64,000 nt of DNA from Actinocorallia populi. GTDB lineage: Bacteria; Actinomycetota; Actinomycetes; Streptosporangiales; Streptosporangiaceae. The stretch spans positions 372,001-436,000 of the forward strand of contig NZ_PVZV01000005.1 of assembly GCF_002995495.1 (NCBI RefSeq). The letters run 5' to 3'. Below the pieces are notes generated by a model. It saw only the letters and a list, made by a program, of their open reading frames with translations, searched no databases and had not been told where the DNA came from. The translations under genes and the position numbers were made by a program. Of this stretch, positions 33,621 to 42,016 are shown one piece after another; positions within the stretch are counted from its first letter, which is position 1, and the number at the start of each line of letters is the position of its first letter.

Positions 33621-34802
33621 TCAGTAGCTCTTGGGCAGGCCCAGGTCGTGCTGGGCGATGTGGGCCAGCACGAGCTCCTCGGCCACCGGGATGTTCTTGC
33701 CGATGCGGGCGTCCCGGAACATCCGCGCCACCGGGTACTCCAGCGAGTAGGCCATGCCGCCGTGCGTCTGGAAGGTGCGGTCGGCCGCCTGCCAGGCCGC
33801 CTCGGAGGCGGTCAGCTTGGCGATGTTGGCCTCGCTGCCGCACGGCTGGGCGCGGTCCCACAACCAGGCGGCCTTGTAGGTCATCAGCCGGGCCAGTTCG
33901 GTCTGGGCCTTGATCTTGGCCAGCGGGAAGGCCAGCGCCTGGTTGGTGCCGATCGGCTTGCCGAAGGGCGCGCGCTCGGTCGCGTAGTTCACCGCGATCC
34001 GCAGCGCGGCCTCGGCCCCGCCGACGCCGGAGGCCGCCGCCAGGATGCGCTCGGGGTTGAGGATGTCCCACAACACCGCGAACCCGGCGTCCACCTGTCC
34101 CAGCACGTCGGCCTCGGTGACCCGCAGGTCGTCGAGGAAGACCATGCTGGAGGCGACGGTGTTCGTGCCCATCTTCGGGATCGGCCGGTAGCTGAGGGTG
34201 CCGGCCTCGACGCCCGCCTTGACGTCCACCAGGAAGACGGTGAAGCCCGAGGTGCGCGGCCTGGCCTCGGCCGCGGGGACGGTGCGGGTGACCAGGAGCA
34301 TGTAGTCGGCGCGCTCGACGCCGGAGATCCAGATCTTCTGGCCCTTGACCAGCCAGCCGTCGCCGTCGCGGCGGGCGTGGGTGGCGATGTTGATGGCGTT
34401 GCTGCCGGCGTCGGGCTCGGTGAGCGCGAAGCAGGTCTCGATCTCGCCGGTGGCCAGCTTGGGCAGGAGCCTGCGCCGCTGCTCCTCGGTGCCGTGCCGG
34501 CTGACGGTCAGCGCGCCGAAGCCCGGGGTGAGCAGGTAGATGAAGGACGCCGCGGCGCCCGCCCCGGAGGAGGCCAGCGTCTCCAGGGCCACGGCCAGTT
34601 CCAGCAGGCCCTGCCCGCCGCCGCCGTACTCCTCGGGGATGGCCAGACCCAGCCAGCCGCCGTCGGCGAGGTCGCGGAAGACCTCCTCGGGCCAGCGGTG
34701 ATCGGCGTCGCACTTGTCCCAGTACTCGTAGCCGTACTTGGCGGTGACGGCGGCGATGCCGTCCCGGACCGCCTGCGCGCTCTCCGGCAGGTCGAAGTCC
34801 AC
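33621..34802 (-). CDS. acyl-CoA dehydrogenase
   Basis: FAD-dependent dehydrogenase of 393 residues catalysing alpha,beta-desaturation of acyl-CoA thioesters. Segments: PEEYGGGGQGLLELAVALE, ALTEPDAGSNA, GQKIWISGVERADYML and near the C-terminus HGGMAYSLEYPVARMFRDARI, where Glu of LEYP is at the position of the catalytic base. GTG 34802 follows AAGGAGG. Divergent from the second mce operon; the shared 340-bp gap could coordinate lipid import with breakdown. Chain-length preference unknown. Confidence 0.93.
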   Translation of the reverse strand: MDFDLPESAQAVRDGIAAVTAKYGYEYWDKCDADHRWPEEVFRDLADGGWLGLAIPEEYGGGGQGLLELAVALETLASSGAGAAASFIYLLTPGFGALTVSRHGTEEQRRRLLPKLATGEIETCFALTEPDAGSNAINIATHARRDGDGWLVKGQKIWISGVERADYMLLVTRTVPAAEARPRTSGFTVFLVDVKAGVEAGTLSYRPIPKMGTNTVASSMVFLDDLRVTEADVLGQVDAGFAVLWDILNPERILAAASGVGGAEAALRIAVNYATERAPFGKPIGTNQALAFPLAKIKAQTELARLMTYKAAWLWDRAQPCGSEANIAKLTASEAAWQAADRTFQTHGGMAYSLEYPVARMFRDARIGKNIPVAEELVLAHIAQHDLGLPKSY

Positions 34803-35142
34803 CGGCGCCTCCTTGTCCTAGGTCGTGCCTTCACCGACCACCCTAGCCGATGCAGTAAGTGGTCACTGACAGAGCCCTGCGCCTGTGTTCGCCGGTGCTC
34901 ACGGGACGGGAGAAAGTGCAGGTTCCGGCAGGGGCAAGGGGTGGGCGAGAGATGGCCGGGGTCGGCCGGATCGCGGCGCGGAGGCCACTGGGAGGAGTAA
35001 GAGAAGTGAGAGACGGGAAAGCCGGTAACTTCCCGTTATTTGCCATCCAGGGGGCCCAAGGTCTTGTGGTCGCCGTGTGACGCGCGTTACGGTACCAAAC
35101 GCTTGGTCGGTAAACGGCTCATTACTGCAATGGAGGTGGCCT
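34803..35142. other. divergent control region before the second mce operon
   Basis: 340 bases between the acyl-CoA dehydrogenase and the first YrbE gene. It holds a 14-bp palindrome at 35094-35107 and the strong YrbE ribosome-binding site (GGAGGTGG at 35132-35139). A short AGTG-GT-CACT palindrome lies at 34858-34867. A 73-codon open frame in the middle has no protein-like features. I see no RNA gene. Confidence 0.6.
35094..35107. promoter_or_regulatory. putative operator of the second mce operon (ACCAA-ACGC-TTGGT)
   Basis: Perfect 5-bp halves around ACGC, 36 bases upstream of the YrbE start, in an otherwise unpatterned region. CCAAGC/GCTTGG-like arms are typical of TetR regulators of acyl-CoA and lipid genes. 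Which protein binds is not evident from the window. Confidence 0.55.
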
Positions 35143-35934
35143 GTGGCGAGTGTGCCCGTGCTGGTCACCAGCAGGATCCGCGGTGTTCTTACCCAGATAG
35201 GTGACCTGTTCACCATCGCGTTGGAAGGTTTGCGGCGTACCTGGGACGTCCGGAGCTGGTTCTGGGAGTTCGTCGAGCAGTGCTGGTTCCTGGCCCGCGT
35301 GACCACGCTCCCGGTCATCCTCATCGCGCTGCCGCTGGGCGCGACCGTCGCGCTGCAGGTCGGCGACCTCGCCGCCCAGCTGGGCGCGCAGTCGGCCACC
35401 GGCGGCGCGGTCGTCGTCGGCCTGGTCCGCGAGGTGGCGCCGATGGCGGCCGCTCTGATCATGGCGGGAGCCGGCGGCTCGGCGATGACCTCCGACATGG
35501 GGGCCAGACGCATCCGCGACGAGTTGTCGGCCATGGAAGTGATGGCGGTCAACCCCATCCACCGCCTGGTGACCCCGCGCATGTGGGCCGCCAGCCTGGT
35601 CTCCACGATGCTGGCCTCGCTGGTCATCCTCTCCGGGGCGATCGGCGGCTTCTTCTTCAACGTGCTCCTGCAGAACGTGACACCGGGCGCGTACTTCGAC
35701 GGCGCGCTCAGCCAGCTGCGGACCTCCGACCTGGTCGTCACCCTGTTCAAGTCCTGGCTGTTCGGCCTGATCGCGGCGATGGTCGCCTGCTACAAGGGAA
35801 TGACCTGCGAGCAGAGCCCGGTCGGCGTGGGACGGGCGGTCAACCAGGCGACGGTGGTGGCGCTGCTGCTCGTCTTCGCCTTCAACTACATCATCACCAC
35901 CATCTACGTCATCGCCTACCCCCCGAAGGTCTGA
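35143..35934 (+). CDS. MlaE/YrbE family permease, YrbEA-type
   Basis: Integral membrane permease of the Mce lipid importer, 263 residues. GTG 35143 follows GGAGGTGG; the frame upstream to 35077 covers the control region. Family features: VILIALPLGATVALQVGDLAAQ, MAAALIMAGAGGSAMTSDMGARRIRDELSAMEVMAVNP (the conserved EQ/EL-D/A coupling-type region) and FKSWLFGLIAAMVACYKG. It pairs with the next gene to form the membrane core, which in other actinobacteria is driven by an MceG ATPase encoded elsewhere. Confidence 0.92.
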   Translation: MASVPVLVTSRIRGVLTQIGDLFTIALEGLRRTWDVRSWFWEFVEQCWFLARVTTLPVILIALPLGATVALQVGDLAAQLGAQSATGGAVVVGLVREVAPMAAALIMAGAGGSAMTSDMGARRIRDELSAMEVMAVNPIHRLVTPRMWAASLVSTMLASLVILSGAIGGFFFNVLLQNVTPGAYFDGALSQLRTSDLVVTLFKSWLFGLIAAMVACYKGMTCEQSPVGVGRAVNQATVVALLLVFAFNYIITTIYVIAYPPKV

Positions 35935-35940
35935 GACCGG

Positions 35941-36804
35941 ATGCTGATCAACGCTCCCCGCAAGGCCGTGCTAGGCGTGACCCAGGGCTCCGCGGCCGCG
36001 GTCGAGAAGTTCGCCGGGCTCTCGGGCGTACCGCTCTTCCTCGGCCGGCTGCTGCTGTACCTGTTCCGCGACATCATCTTCCGCTTCAAGTACGCCAAGA
36101 CGGTCGCCCAGCACGTCAGCGACATCGTCATCGGCGTCGGCGGCACCGTCGTGGGCGGCGGCATGGTCTTCGTGACCTTCACGATGTCGCTGTTCGTCGG
36201 CACCGAGGTGGGCCTGCAGGTCTACACCGGCCTGGAGGTCATCGGCGCCGAGTCGTTCATGGGCCTGGTCGGCAGCTTCATGAACGTCCGCGAGATCACC
36301 CCGATCATCGCCGCGATCGCCCTCGCCGCCCAGTGCGGCAGCGCGTTCACCGCCGAGCTCGGCGCGATGCGCATCAGCGAGGAGATCGACGCCCTGGAGG
36401 TGATGGGCATCAACTCCTTCGCCTACCTCATCGCCACCCGCGTCGCGGCCGCGCTCATCGCGCTCGTGCCGCTCTACCTGATCGCGCTGTTCGCGAGCTT
36501 CTTCGCCACCCGGTTCATCTCCACCTCGTTCTTCGGGCTGGCGCCGGGTGTCTACGACTACTACTTCCACCTCTATCTCCCCTTGAAGGACCTGGTGTTC
36601 AGCTGCATCAAGGTGGGGGTGTTCTCCTTCGCGGTCATCGCCATCCACTGCTACTACGGCTTCTACGCCACCGGCGGCCCCGTCGGAGTCGGCACGGCCG
36701 CCGGCCGCGCGATCCGCCTGTCGATCGTGGCGATCGTGACGCTCAACCTGCTGCTGTCCTACGTGTTCTGGGGCCAGGGCGGATCGGTGAGGTTGTCCGG
36801 ATGA
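35941..36804 (+). CDS. MlaE/YrbE family permease, YrbEB-type
   Basis: Second permease of 287 residues, ATG 35941 six bases after the YrbEA stop. Hydrophobic segments include IVIGVGGTVVGGGMVFVTFTM, ITPIIAAIALAAQCGSAFTAELG followed by MRISEEIDALEVMGINS, the conserved family region, and VGVFSFAVIAIHCYYGFYATGGPVGVG. Together with YrbEA it should form the transport heterodimer below the Mce tunnel. The stop overlaps mceA as ATGA. Confidence 0.92.
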   Translation: MLINAPRKAVLGVTQGSAAAVEKFAGLSGVPLFLGRLLLYLFRDIIFRFKYAKTVAQHVSDIVIGVGGTVVGGGMVFVTFTMSLFVGTEVGLQVYTGLEVIGAESFMGLVGSFMNVREITPIIAAIALAAQCGSAFTAELGAMRISEEIDALEVMGINSFAYLIATRVAAALIALVPLYLIALFASFFATRFISTSFFGLAPGVYDYYFHLYLPLKDLVFSCIKVGVFSFAVIAIHCYYGFYATGGPVGVGTAAGRAIRLSIVAIVTLNLLLSYVFWGQGGSVRLSG

Positions 36805-37829
36805 AAGAACGTTCCCTGCGGACCAGGGCCACCATCGCGCTGGTCACCGTCCTCGTGACGAGCCTGGTGCTGTACATCCTGATCTTCAAGCCCTTCAAGA
36901 GCGAGGGGCCGCGGTTCACCGCCATGTTCGGCCAGGCCGGACAGGGCCTGAGCACCGCCTCCCCGGTGAAGGTGCGGGGCATGCACGTCGGCAGGATCAG
37001 CGAGATCGAGCTGCTGCCCAACGGCCGCGCCCGCATCACCATGACGATGGACGAGGGCGTGCGGGTCCCCGACACGGCGACCGCCTCGCTGGAGCCCGAG
37101 TCGGTGTTCGGGCCCAAGTTCATCAACCTGCTGCTGGGCGCGCACGAGACCTCCGGGCCCTTCCTGAAGCCCGGATCCCAGATCGCGAAGACCTCCGACC
37201 CGCGCGACCTCAACGACCTGCTGGCCGACGCCAACACCACGCTGGCGGCGCTGGACCCCGCGGACATCTCGGTCGTCATCCACACCCTCGCCGAAGGGCT
37301 CGGCGGCCAGGGCCAGAACCTGCGGGAGACGCTGGACAGCGCCGAGACCATCATCGAGGTCGCGCACGAGAACCGCGGCAACGCCAAGGCGTTCCTGGAC
37401 GACCTGGCCAGGCTGGCGAGCATCCAGGGCGCGGGCCAGGACATCGCCTCGATCGTCGCCGACACCAACGCGGTCATCGACACCGCGGCGAACGGGGACG
37501 GCAGGCTGCGCGACTTCGCCGCGAACGTCTCGGGCATCTCCTCCCTGGTCGCCCACGGCTTCCGCTCCCACGGCGGAGACCTGCGCGCGGGGTTCCGCTC
37601 GAGCGAGCGGGCGGTCGGCGTCATCCACGCCCAGCTCGGCCTGCTCGGACCCGCGCTGCGCACCGGCAACAACCTGCTGCCCGTCTACAAGCAGGTGAGC
37701 TGGCCCACCGCGCCCGGAGGCAGGCGGATGCTCGCCATCAAGGTGCTGCTGCCCGCCAACCCCTGCGCGATCGTGCTCGGGGTCTGCCCGAGCCCGACCA
37801 CCGAAAAGAAGAAGGGAGGTCGGCGGTGA
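36801..37829 (+). CDS. Mce family protein, MceA-type
   Basis: First Mce subunit of the second operon, 342 residues. Anchor helix TIALVTVLVTSLVLYILIF, MlaD domain with GQGLSTASPVKVRGMHVGRI and the helical Mce4_CUP1 region containing LGGQGQNLRETLDSAETII. The C-terminus ends KKKGGRR. ATG 36801 overlaps the YrbEB stop; a frame open from 35280 is an artefact of the permease genes. Stop overlaps the next GTG. Confidence 0.9.
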   Translation: MKERSLRTRATIALVTVLVTSLVLYILIFKPFKSEGPRFTAMFGQAGQGLSTASPVKVRGMHVGRISEIELLPNGRARITMTMDEGVRVPDTATASLEPESVFGPKFINLLLGAHETSGPFLKPGSQIAKTSDPRDLNDLLADANTTLAALDPADISVVIHTLAEGLGGQGQNLRETLDSAETIIEVAHENRGNAKAFLDDLARLASIQGAGQDIASIVADTNAVIDTAANGDGRLRDFAANVSGISSLVAHGFRSHGGDLRAGFRSSERAVGVIHAQLGLLGPALRTGNNLLPVYKQVSWPTAPGGRRMLAIKVLLPANPCAIVLGVCPSPTTEKKKGGRR

Positions 37830-38881
37830 GCACCAACGCGCGTTCGAAACAACGCCGGTCGACCCTCATCCGGCTCGCCGTGTTCTTCGCGGTGACCGGC
37901 ACCCTGACGTTCCTCATCGGCAGCCAGATCGCCCGGATCTCCTTCGGCGGCGGCTACCGGCTCGTCGCGGTCTTCGACGACGCCACCGGGCTGATCGACG
38001 GCGACGTCGTCAAGATCGCCGGCGCCCCGGTCGGCCAGGTCGACACCGTCAGGGTCGAGAAGGGCAAGGCGGTGGTCACCCTGACCGTCGACGAGCGGTA
38101 CCGCGTCCCGGCCGACAGCGAGGTGGCCATCAACTGGCGCAACGCCATCGGCCAGCGGGTCGTCTACGTCATCCCCGGCACCAGCGCCGAGAAGATCAAG
38201 GACAACGCCAGGATCACCAAGACCCGGTCGGTGGTGGACATCGGCGAGCTGGTCGACCAGCTCGCCCCGCTGGCCAAGAGCCTCGACCCCGAGCAGCTCA
38301 ACCAGATCCTCACCTCCATCTACCTGGCGCTGGACGGCAACAAGGAGAACGTCACCCAGCTCATCAGCGACGTCGACCAGCTCGCCTCCACCATCGCCGC
38401 CCGCCGCACCACGCTGACGCAGATGCTGGAGAGCTACACGACGGTCACCGGGGTGATCTCCCGCCGCGACGACCAGATCCGCCAGATGACCGACAACCTG
38501 GTCGAGATGTCGGACGCGTTCGTGCGCAACCGCAAGCTGATCGACAGCTCCCTGGTGGAGCTCGGCCGCATGTTCCACACCTCCGACGAGCTGCTCGCCG
38601 GCAACAGCGAGCAGCTGCGCCAGGTCATCGCCGGACTCGCGGTCGTCGCCGAGGGCGTGGACGAGAACACCAAGAGCATCAACAACGTGCTCGACCTGGC
38701 CGGACCCAAGCTCCAGCGGCTGTTCGCGGTCTTCGACGAGGGCGAGTACGCCAAGGGCGCGGTCGCCTGCCTCACCCTCGTCGAGCAGAAGAGCTGCCCC
38801 TATCCGGTCGTCCTGAAGGACTACCAGGGCAACCCGCAGAGCCCTGACACCATGCGCAAGATCCTGGTCGGGGGTAACTGA
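37826..38881 (+). CDS. Mce family protein, MceB-type
   Basis: Subunit of 351 residues, GTG 37826 in a GTGA overlap. Basic start, anchor helix IRLAVFFAVTGTLTFLIG, MlaD domain YRLVAVFDDATGLIDGDVVKIAGAPVGQV and helical tail domain. The C-terminus has cysteine-bearing segments VACLTLVEQKSCPYPVVL, as in MceB proteins. Its stop shares one base with the next ATG (TGATG). Confidence 0.9.
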   Translation: MSTNARSKQRRSTLIRLAVFFAVTGTLTFLIGSQIARISFGGGYRLVAVFDDATGLIDGDVVKIAGAPVGQVDTVRVEKGKAVVTLTVDERYRVPADSEVAINWRNAIGQRVVYVIPGTSAEKIKDNARITKTRSVVDIGELVDQLAPLAKSLDPEQLNQILTSIYLALDGNKENVTQLISDVDQLASTIAARRTTLTQMLESYTTVTGVISRRDDQIRQMTDNLVEMSDAFVRNRKLIDSSLVELGRMFHTSDELLAGNSEQLRQVIAGLAVVAEGVDENTKSINNVLDLAGPKLQRLFAVFDEGEYAKGAVACLTLVEQKSCPYPVVLKDYQGNPQSPDTMRKILVGGN

Positions 38882-39915
38882 TGGCGCTGAAGTCCTTCCG
38901 CGACCGCCCGCCCATCCTGGTGGGCCTGGTCTCCCTGCTGGTCATCGGCCTGGTCCTGACCACCGTCTTCCTCACCGGCACCATGGGGCTGCTGAAGAAC
39001 CGCTACGAGATGAGCGGGATCTTCACCGACACCGGCGGCCTCAAGGACGGCAACGACGTGCTCGTCGCCGGCGTCCTGGTCGGCGAGGTCACCTCCGTCG
39101 AGCCCGACTTCGAGGCCGGCCACGTGCTGGTGCGGTGGAAGGTCGACCACGGCATCGAACTGGGGCCGCAGACCCGCGCCGAGATCAGGATGGTCAACAT
39201 CCTCGGCGGCAGGTACATCCGCCTCGCCGGCCCGGTGCCCGACAAGGGCCCCTACATGGAGGACCTCTCCGAGGCCGAGCGCCGCATCCCGGTGGGGCGC
39301 ACCCAGATCCCCATCACCGTCAACGACGCGCTCAAGGACGGCGCCACCGCGATCAAGGGCCTGGACGCCAAGACGTTCGCCAAGGTGCTCGACCAGCTCG
39401 ACGGGCTGTCGGACGAGAGCAAGAAGCAGCTCGCCCACGCGGTGGGGCGGCTCGTCGAGATCGCGGAGGAGCTCAACAACAGCGACGCGAAGGTCAGCGA
39501 ACTGCTCGACAACAGCGACCGGATCATCAAGACCGTCCAGGACAAGGACGCCTCGTTGTCCCGGCTGGTGAACAACGCGATGACGCTGATCGACACCCTG
39601 CGCCGGCGCAAGACCCAGCTGACCCTGCTGCTGGGCAGCGGCAGCGCCGCGGTGAACGAGGTGGACCGGCTGATCAAGAACCAGCAGAAGCAGCTCAACG
39701 GGATCATCAGCGACCTGCAGGGCACGATGAAGGCCCTGGACCCCAAGGTCGACGACCTGAACACCGCGCTGGCCTGGGCGGGGCCCGCCATGACGGGCTT
39801 CTCCAACATCGGCAACTACGGCAACTACGCGGACGTCATCTTCACCCAGCTCGGCCAGCTCAACGGCACCGACCTGGCCAAGCTCTCGGGGATGCTCAAG
39901 GGGGCGAAGAAATGA
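38881..39915 (+). CDS. Mce family protein, MceC-type
   Basis: Subunit of 344 residues; TGATG junction with mceB. Anchor ILVGLVSLLVIGLVLTTVFLT, MlaD domain YEMSGIFTDTGGLKDGNDVLVAG, and a helical region with repeated heptads (LDNSDRIIKTVQDKDASL, NQQKQLNGIISDLQGTM). It ends in NIGNYGNYADVIFTQLGQL, common in C-type proteins. ATGA overlap with the next gene. Confidence 0.9.
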   Translation: MALKSFRDRPPILVGLVSLLVIGLVLTTVFLTGTMGLLKNRYEMSGIFTDTGGLKDGNDVLVAGVLVGEVTSVEPDFEAGHVLVRWKVDHGIELGPQTRAEIRMVNILGGRYIRLAGPVPDKGPYMEDLSEAERRIPVGRTQIPITVNDALKDGATAIKGLDAKTFAKVLDQLDGLSDESKKQLAHAVGRLVEIAEELNNSDAKVSELLDNSDRIIKTVQDKDASLSRLVNNAMTLIDTLRRRKTQLTLLLGSGSAAVNEVDRLIKNQQKQLNGIISDLQGTMKALDPKVDDLNTALAWAGPAMTGFSNIGNYGNYADVIFTQLGQLNGTDLAKLSGMLKGAKK

Positions 39916-40976
39916 GAAGACCCCTCTCGGCCCTGCTGGCCCTGTCCCTGACGGCCGCGCTCGGCGGCTGCTCGGCGGTCGGCGGGTCCGGCACCTACAC
40001 CCTGACCGCCTACTTCACCAAGACGCCGTCGCTGTACGAGAAGTCGCGGGTCAAGGTGATGGGCGCCAACGTCGGCACCATCGACAAGATCGAGGTCGAC
40101 CAGGCCACCCAGAAGGTCAAGGTCACCCTGAGCGTCCGCGGCGACGTGCCGGTCCCGGCCGACGCGAACGCGGCGGTCGTGTCGGCCAACACCATCGGCG
40201 AACGCAACATCGTGCTGTACCCGGCGTGGAAGCCCGGCATGCAGAAGATCAAGCCGGGCACGGTCATCCCCGAGGAGCGCACCGACCTGCCGGTCGAGAT
40301 CGACGACGCGCTGGACGCCTTCACCACGCTCGCCCAGTCCATCGACCCCGAGAAGCTGGGCTCCACCTTCCGGGGCGGCGCGGACATGCTGCGCGACAAC
40401 GGCGAGGACATCAACGGCGCGCTGCAGACCGTCGGCGACCTGACCGGCGACCTGGCCGCGCAGGACGAGCGCATCATCTCGCTGGCCACCTCGCTCAACG
40501 AGCTGGCCGGTTCGCTCAACGAGCGGGACGACAAGCTCAAGGCGTTGTTCAAGGCGTTCAACGACGCCGGCGGCATGCTGGCCGACGAACGCAACCAGCT
40601 GCGCGGCTTCCTGGCCGGCCTCGAGGCGGTGATCCGCCAGGGCGACGTGATCGTGGAGGTCTACCACGAGAAGCTGCCGTCCACGGTCACCGACCTGTCG
40701 GAGATCGTGATGACGATGAAGGCCAACTCCGGCTCCGTGGGCCAGGCCATCGAGGGGATGGCCCGCCTCACCCAGGCGGTGACCAAGGCCTACGACCCCA
40801 AGCGCAAGCTCGTCACCATCCGGCTGCAGCTCAGCGCGATCACGCGGGCGTGGCTCCAGCCGATCTTCACCGCGGCGGGCTGGGGCGAGCTGCCCTGCCT
40901 CGACCAGCCCTTCGGCAACTGCGACGACACGATCACGAAGAAGGCCAAAAAGAAGAAGAAGGCGGGGGGCTCGTGA
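39912..40976 (+). CDS. Mce family lipoprotein in MceD position
   Basis: Subunit of 354 residues whose N-terminus is a lipoprotein signal: MRRPLSALLALSLTAALGGC with lipobox LGGC and Cys20. MlaD domain YTLTAYFTKTPSLYEKSRVKVMG, IDKIEV; helical region follows; the C-terminus has a Lys-rich end (KKAKKKKKAGGS). The fourth position is usually a plain membrane-anchored MceD, and the same position in the first operon here is not a lipoprotein. Start ATG 39912 overlaps the previous stop. Its stop overlaps the next GTG. Confidence 0.9.
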   Translation: MRRPLSALLALSLTAALGGCSAVGGSGTYTLTAYFTKTPSLYEKSRVKVMGANVGTIDKIEVDQATQKVKVTLSVRGDVPVPADANAAVVSANTIGERNIVLYPAWKPGMQKIKPGTVIPEERTDLPVEIDDALDAFTTLAQSIDPEKLGSTFRGGADMLRDNGEDINGALQTVGDLTGDLAAQDERIISLATSLNELAGSLNERDDKLKALFKAFNDAGGMLADERNQLRGFLAGLEAVIRQGDVIVEVYHEKLPSTVTDLSEIVMTMKANSGSVGQAIEGMARLTQAVTKAYDPKRKLVTIRLQLSAITRAWLQPIFTAAGWGELPCLDQPFGNCDDTITKKAKKKKKAGGS

Positions 40977-42016
40977 AGAAGATCCTCGTCGTGACGGTGC
41001 TGGCCGTCTCGACCGGCGCCTGCTCCGTCACCACCCTGGGCGCGCCCAAGGGCGGCTTCGAGTTCAAGGCCGAGTTCACCGACGTGCAGAGCCTCGTCGT
41101 GGGGCACAGCGTGCAGATCTCCGACGTGTCGATCGGCACCGTCACCGACATCGAGCTCGAGTCGGACTTCCGCGCGCACGTGACCATGGAACTGGAACCC
41201 GGCCGGAGGATCCCGCTGGGGGCGACGGCGGCGGTCGCCAAGACCTCGCTGCTGGGCGAGAACTACATCAAGATCGTCCTGCCGCCCGGCAAGACGCTGG
41301 AGAGCACCCCCTCCCTCAAGGAGGGCGAGGTCATCACCCAGACCTCCGTCCAGCCCGACCTGGAGAGCATCTCGGCGAAGGTCGGCCCGATCCTCGCCTC
41401 GATGGGCGGCCAGGACCTCAGCCAGATCGTCGACGCGGTCGCGGTGGCGGTCAGGGACAAGGGGCCGCAGCTCAACAAGCTCATCAAGCAGATCTCCGAC
41501 GTCTCCGACAGCTACGCGGCGGCGGCGAAGGACCTGCAGACCACCATCGACGGGTTCGCCCGCCTGGGCGACGCGCTGGAGAAGAACAGCTCCGAGCTCG
41601 ACCGGCTGCCCGGGCGGCTGGTGCTGGCCACCGACCGCATCGAACGCGACCGCAAGGAGCTGAAGACCGCGGTCCAGGACCTGGTGGAGCTCGGCGAGGC
41701 GTTCAACTCCACGGTCCACTCCCGGCACGCCACCCGGCTGAAGACCCTGCTGGGCAAGGTCGACCGGATCCTGGAATCGATGATCCGCGGCAGGAAGACG
41801 CTCAAGGCGCTGGTGGAGAGCCTGCACGGCGGGCTGCTGGCGGCGCCGTCGCTGACCTACAAGAGCCAGGGCCTGATGCAGGCCTGGCTGGCCGGGTTCA
41901 TCGACTTCAACGCCGACTCCAGCCACATCACCGCCAACGACGGCGCCGGAAGGCCCGTCGACCTGTCGATCACGGCACGGCGCGCGCTGTCGCCGGTCTC
42001 GGACAAGGGGAACTGA
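40973..42016 (+). CDS. Mce family lipoprotein, MceE-type
   Basis: Subunit of 347 residues with a second consecutive lipoprotein-like signal, MKKILVVTVLAVSTGAC (Cys17; the -3 position is Thr, a weak match). MlaD domain FKAEFTDVQSLVVGHSVQISDVSIGTV, then a helical region with DLQTTIDGFARLGDALEKNSSELDRL. GTG 40973 overlaps the preceding stop, and its stop shares a base with the next ATG (TGATG). Confidence 0.88.
   Translation: MKKILVVTVLAVSTGACSVTTLGAPKGGFEFKAEFTDVQSLVVGHSVQISDVSIGTVTDIELESDFRAHVTMELEPGRRIPLGATAAVAKTSLLGENYIKIVLPPGKTLESTPSLKEGEVITQTSVQPDLESISAKVGPILASMGGQDLSQIVDAVAVAVRDKGPQLNKLIKQISDVSDSYAAAAKDLQTTIDGFARLGDALEKNSSELDRLPGRLVLATDRIERDRKELKTAVQDLVELGEAFNSTVHSRHATRLKTLLGKVDRILESMIRGRKTLKALVESLHGGLLAAPSLTYKSQGLMQAWLAGFIDFNADSSHITANDGAGRPVDLSITARRALSPVSDKGN

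Noticed and set aside
34859-35080. 73-codon forward frame in the mce control region
   Set aside because: No ribosome-binding site, no hydrophobic or family pattern and random-looking composition.
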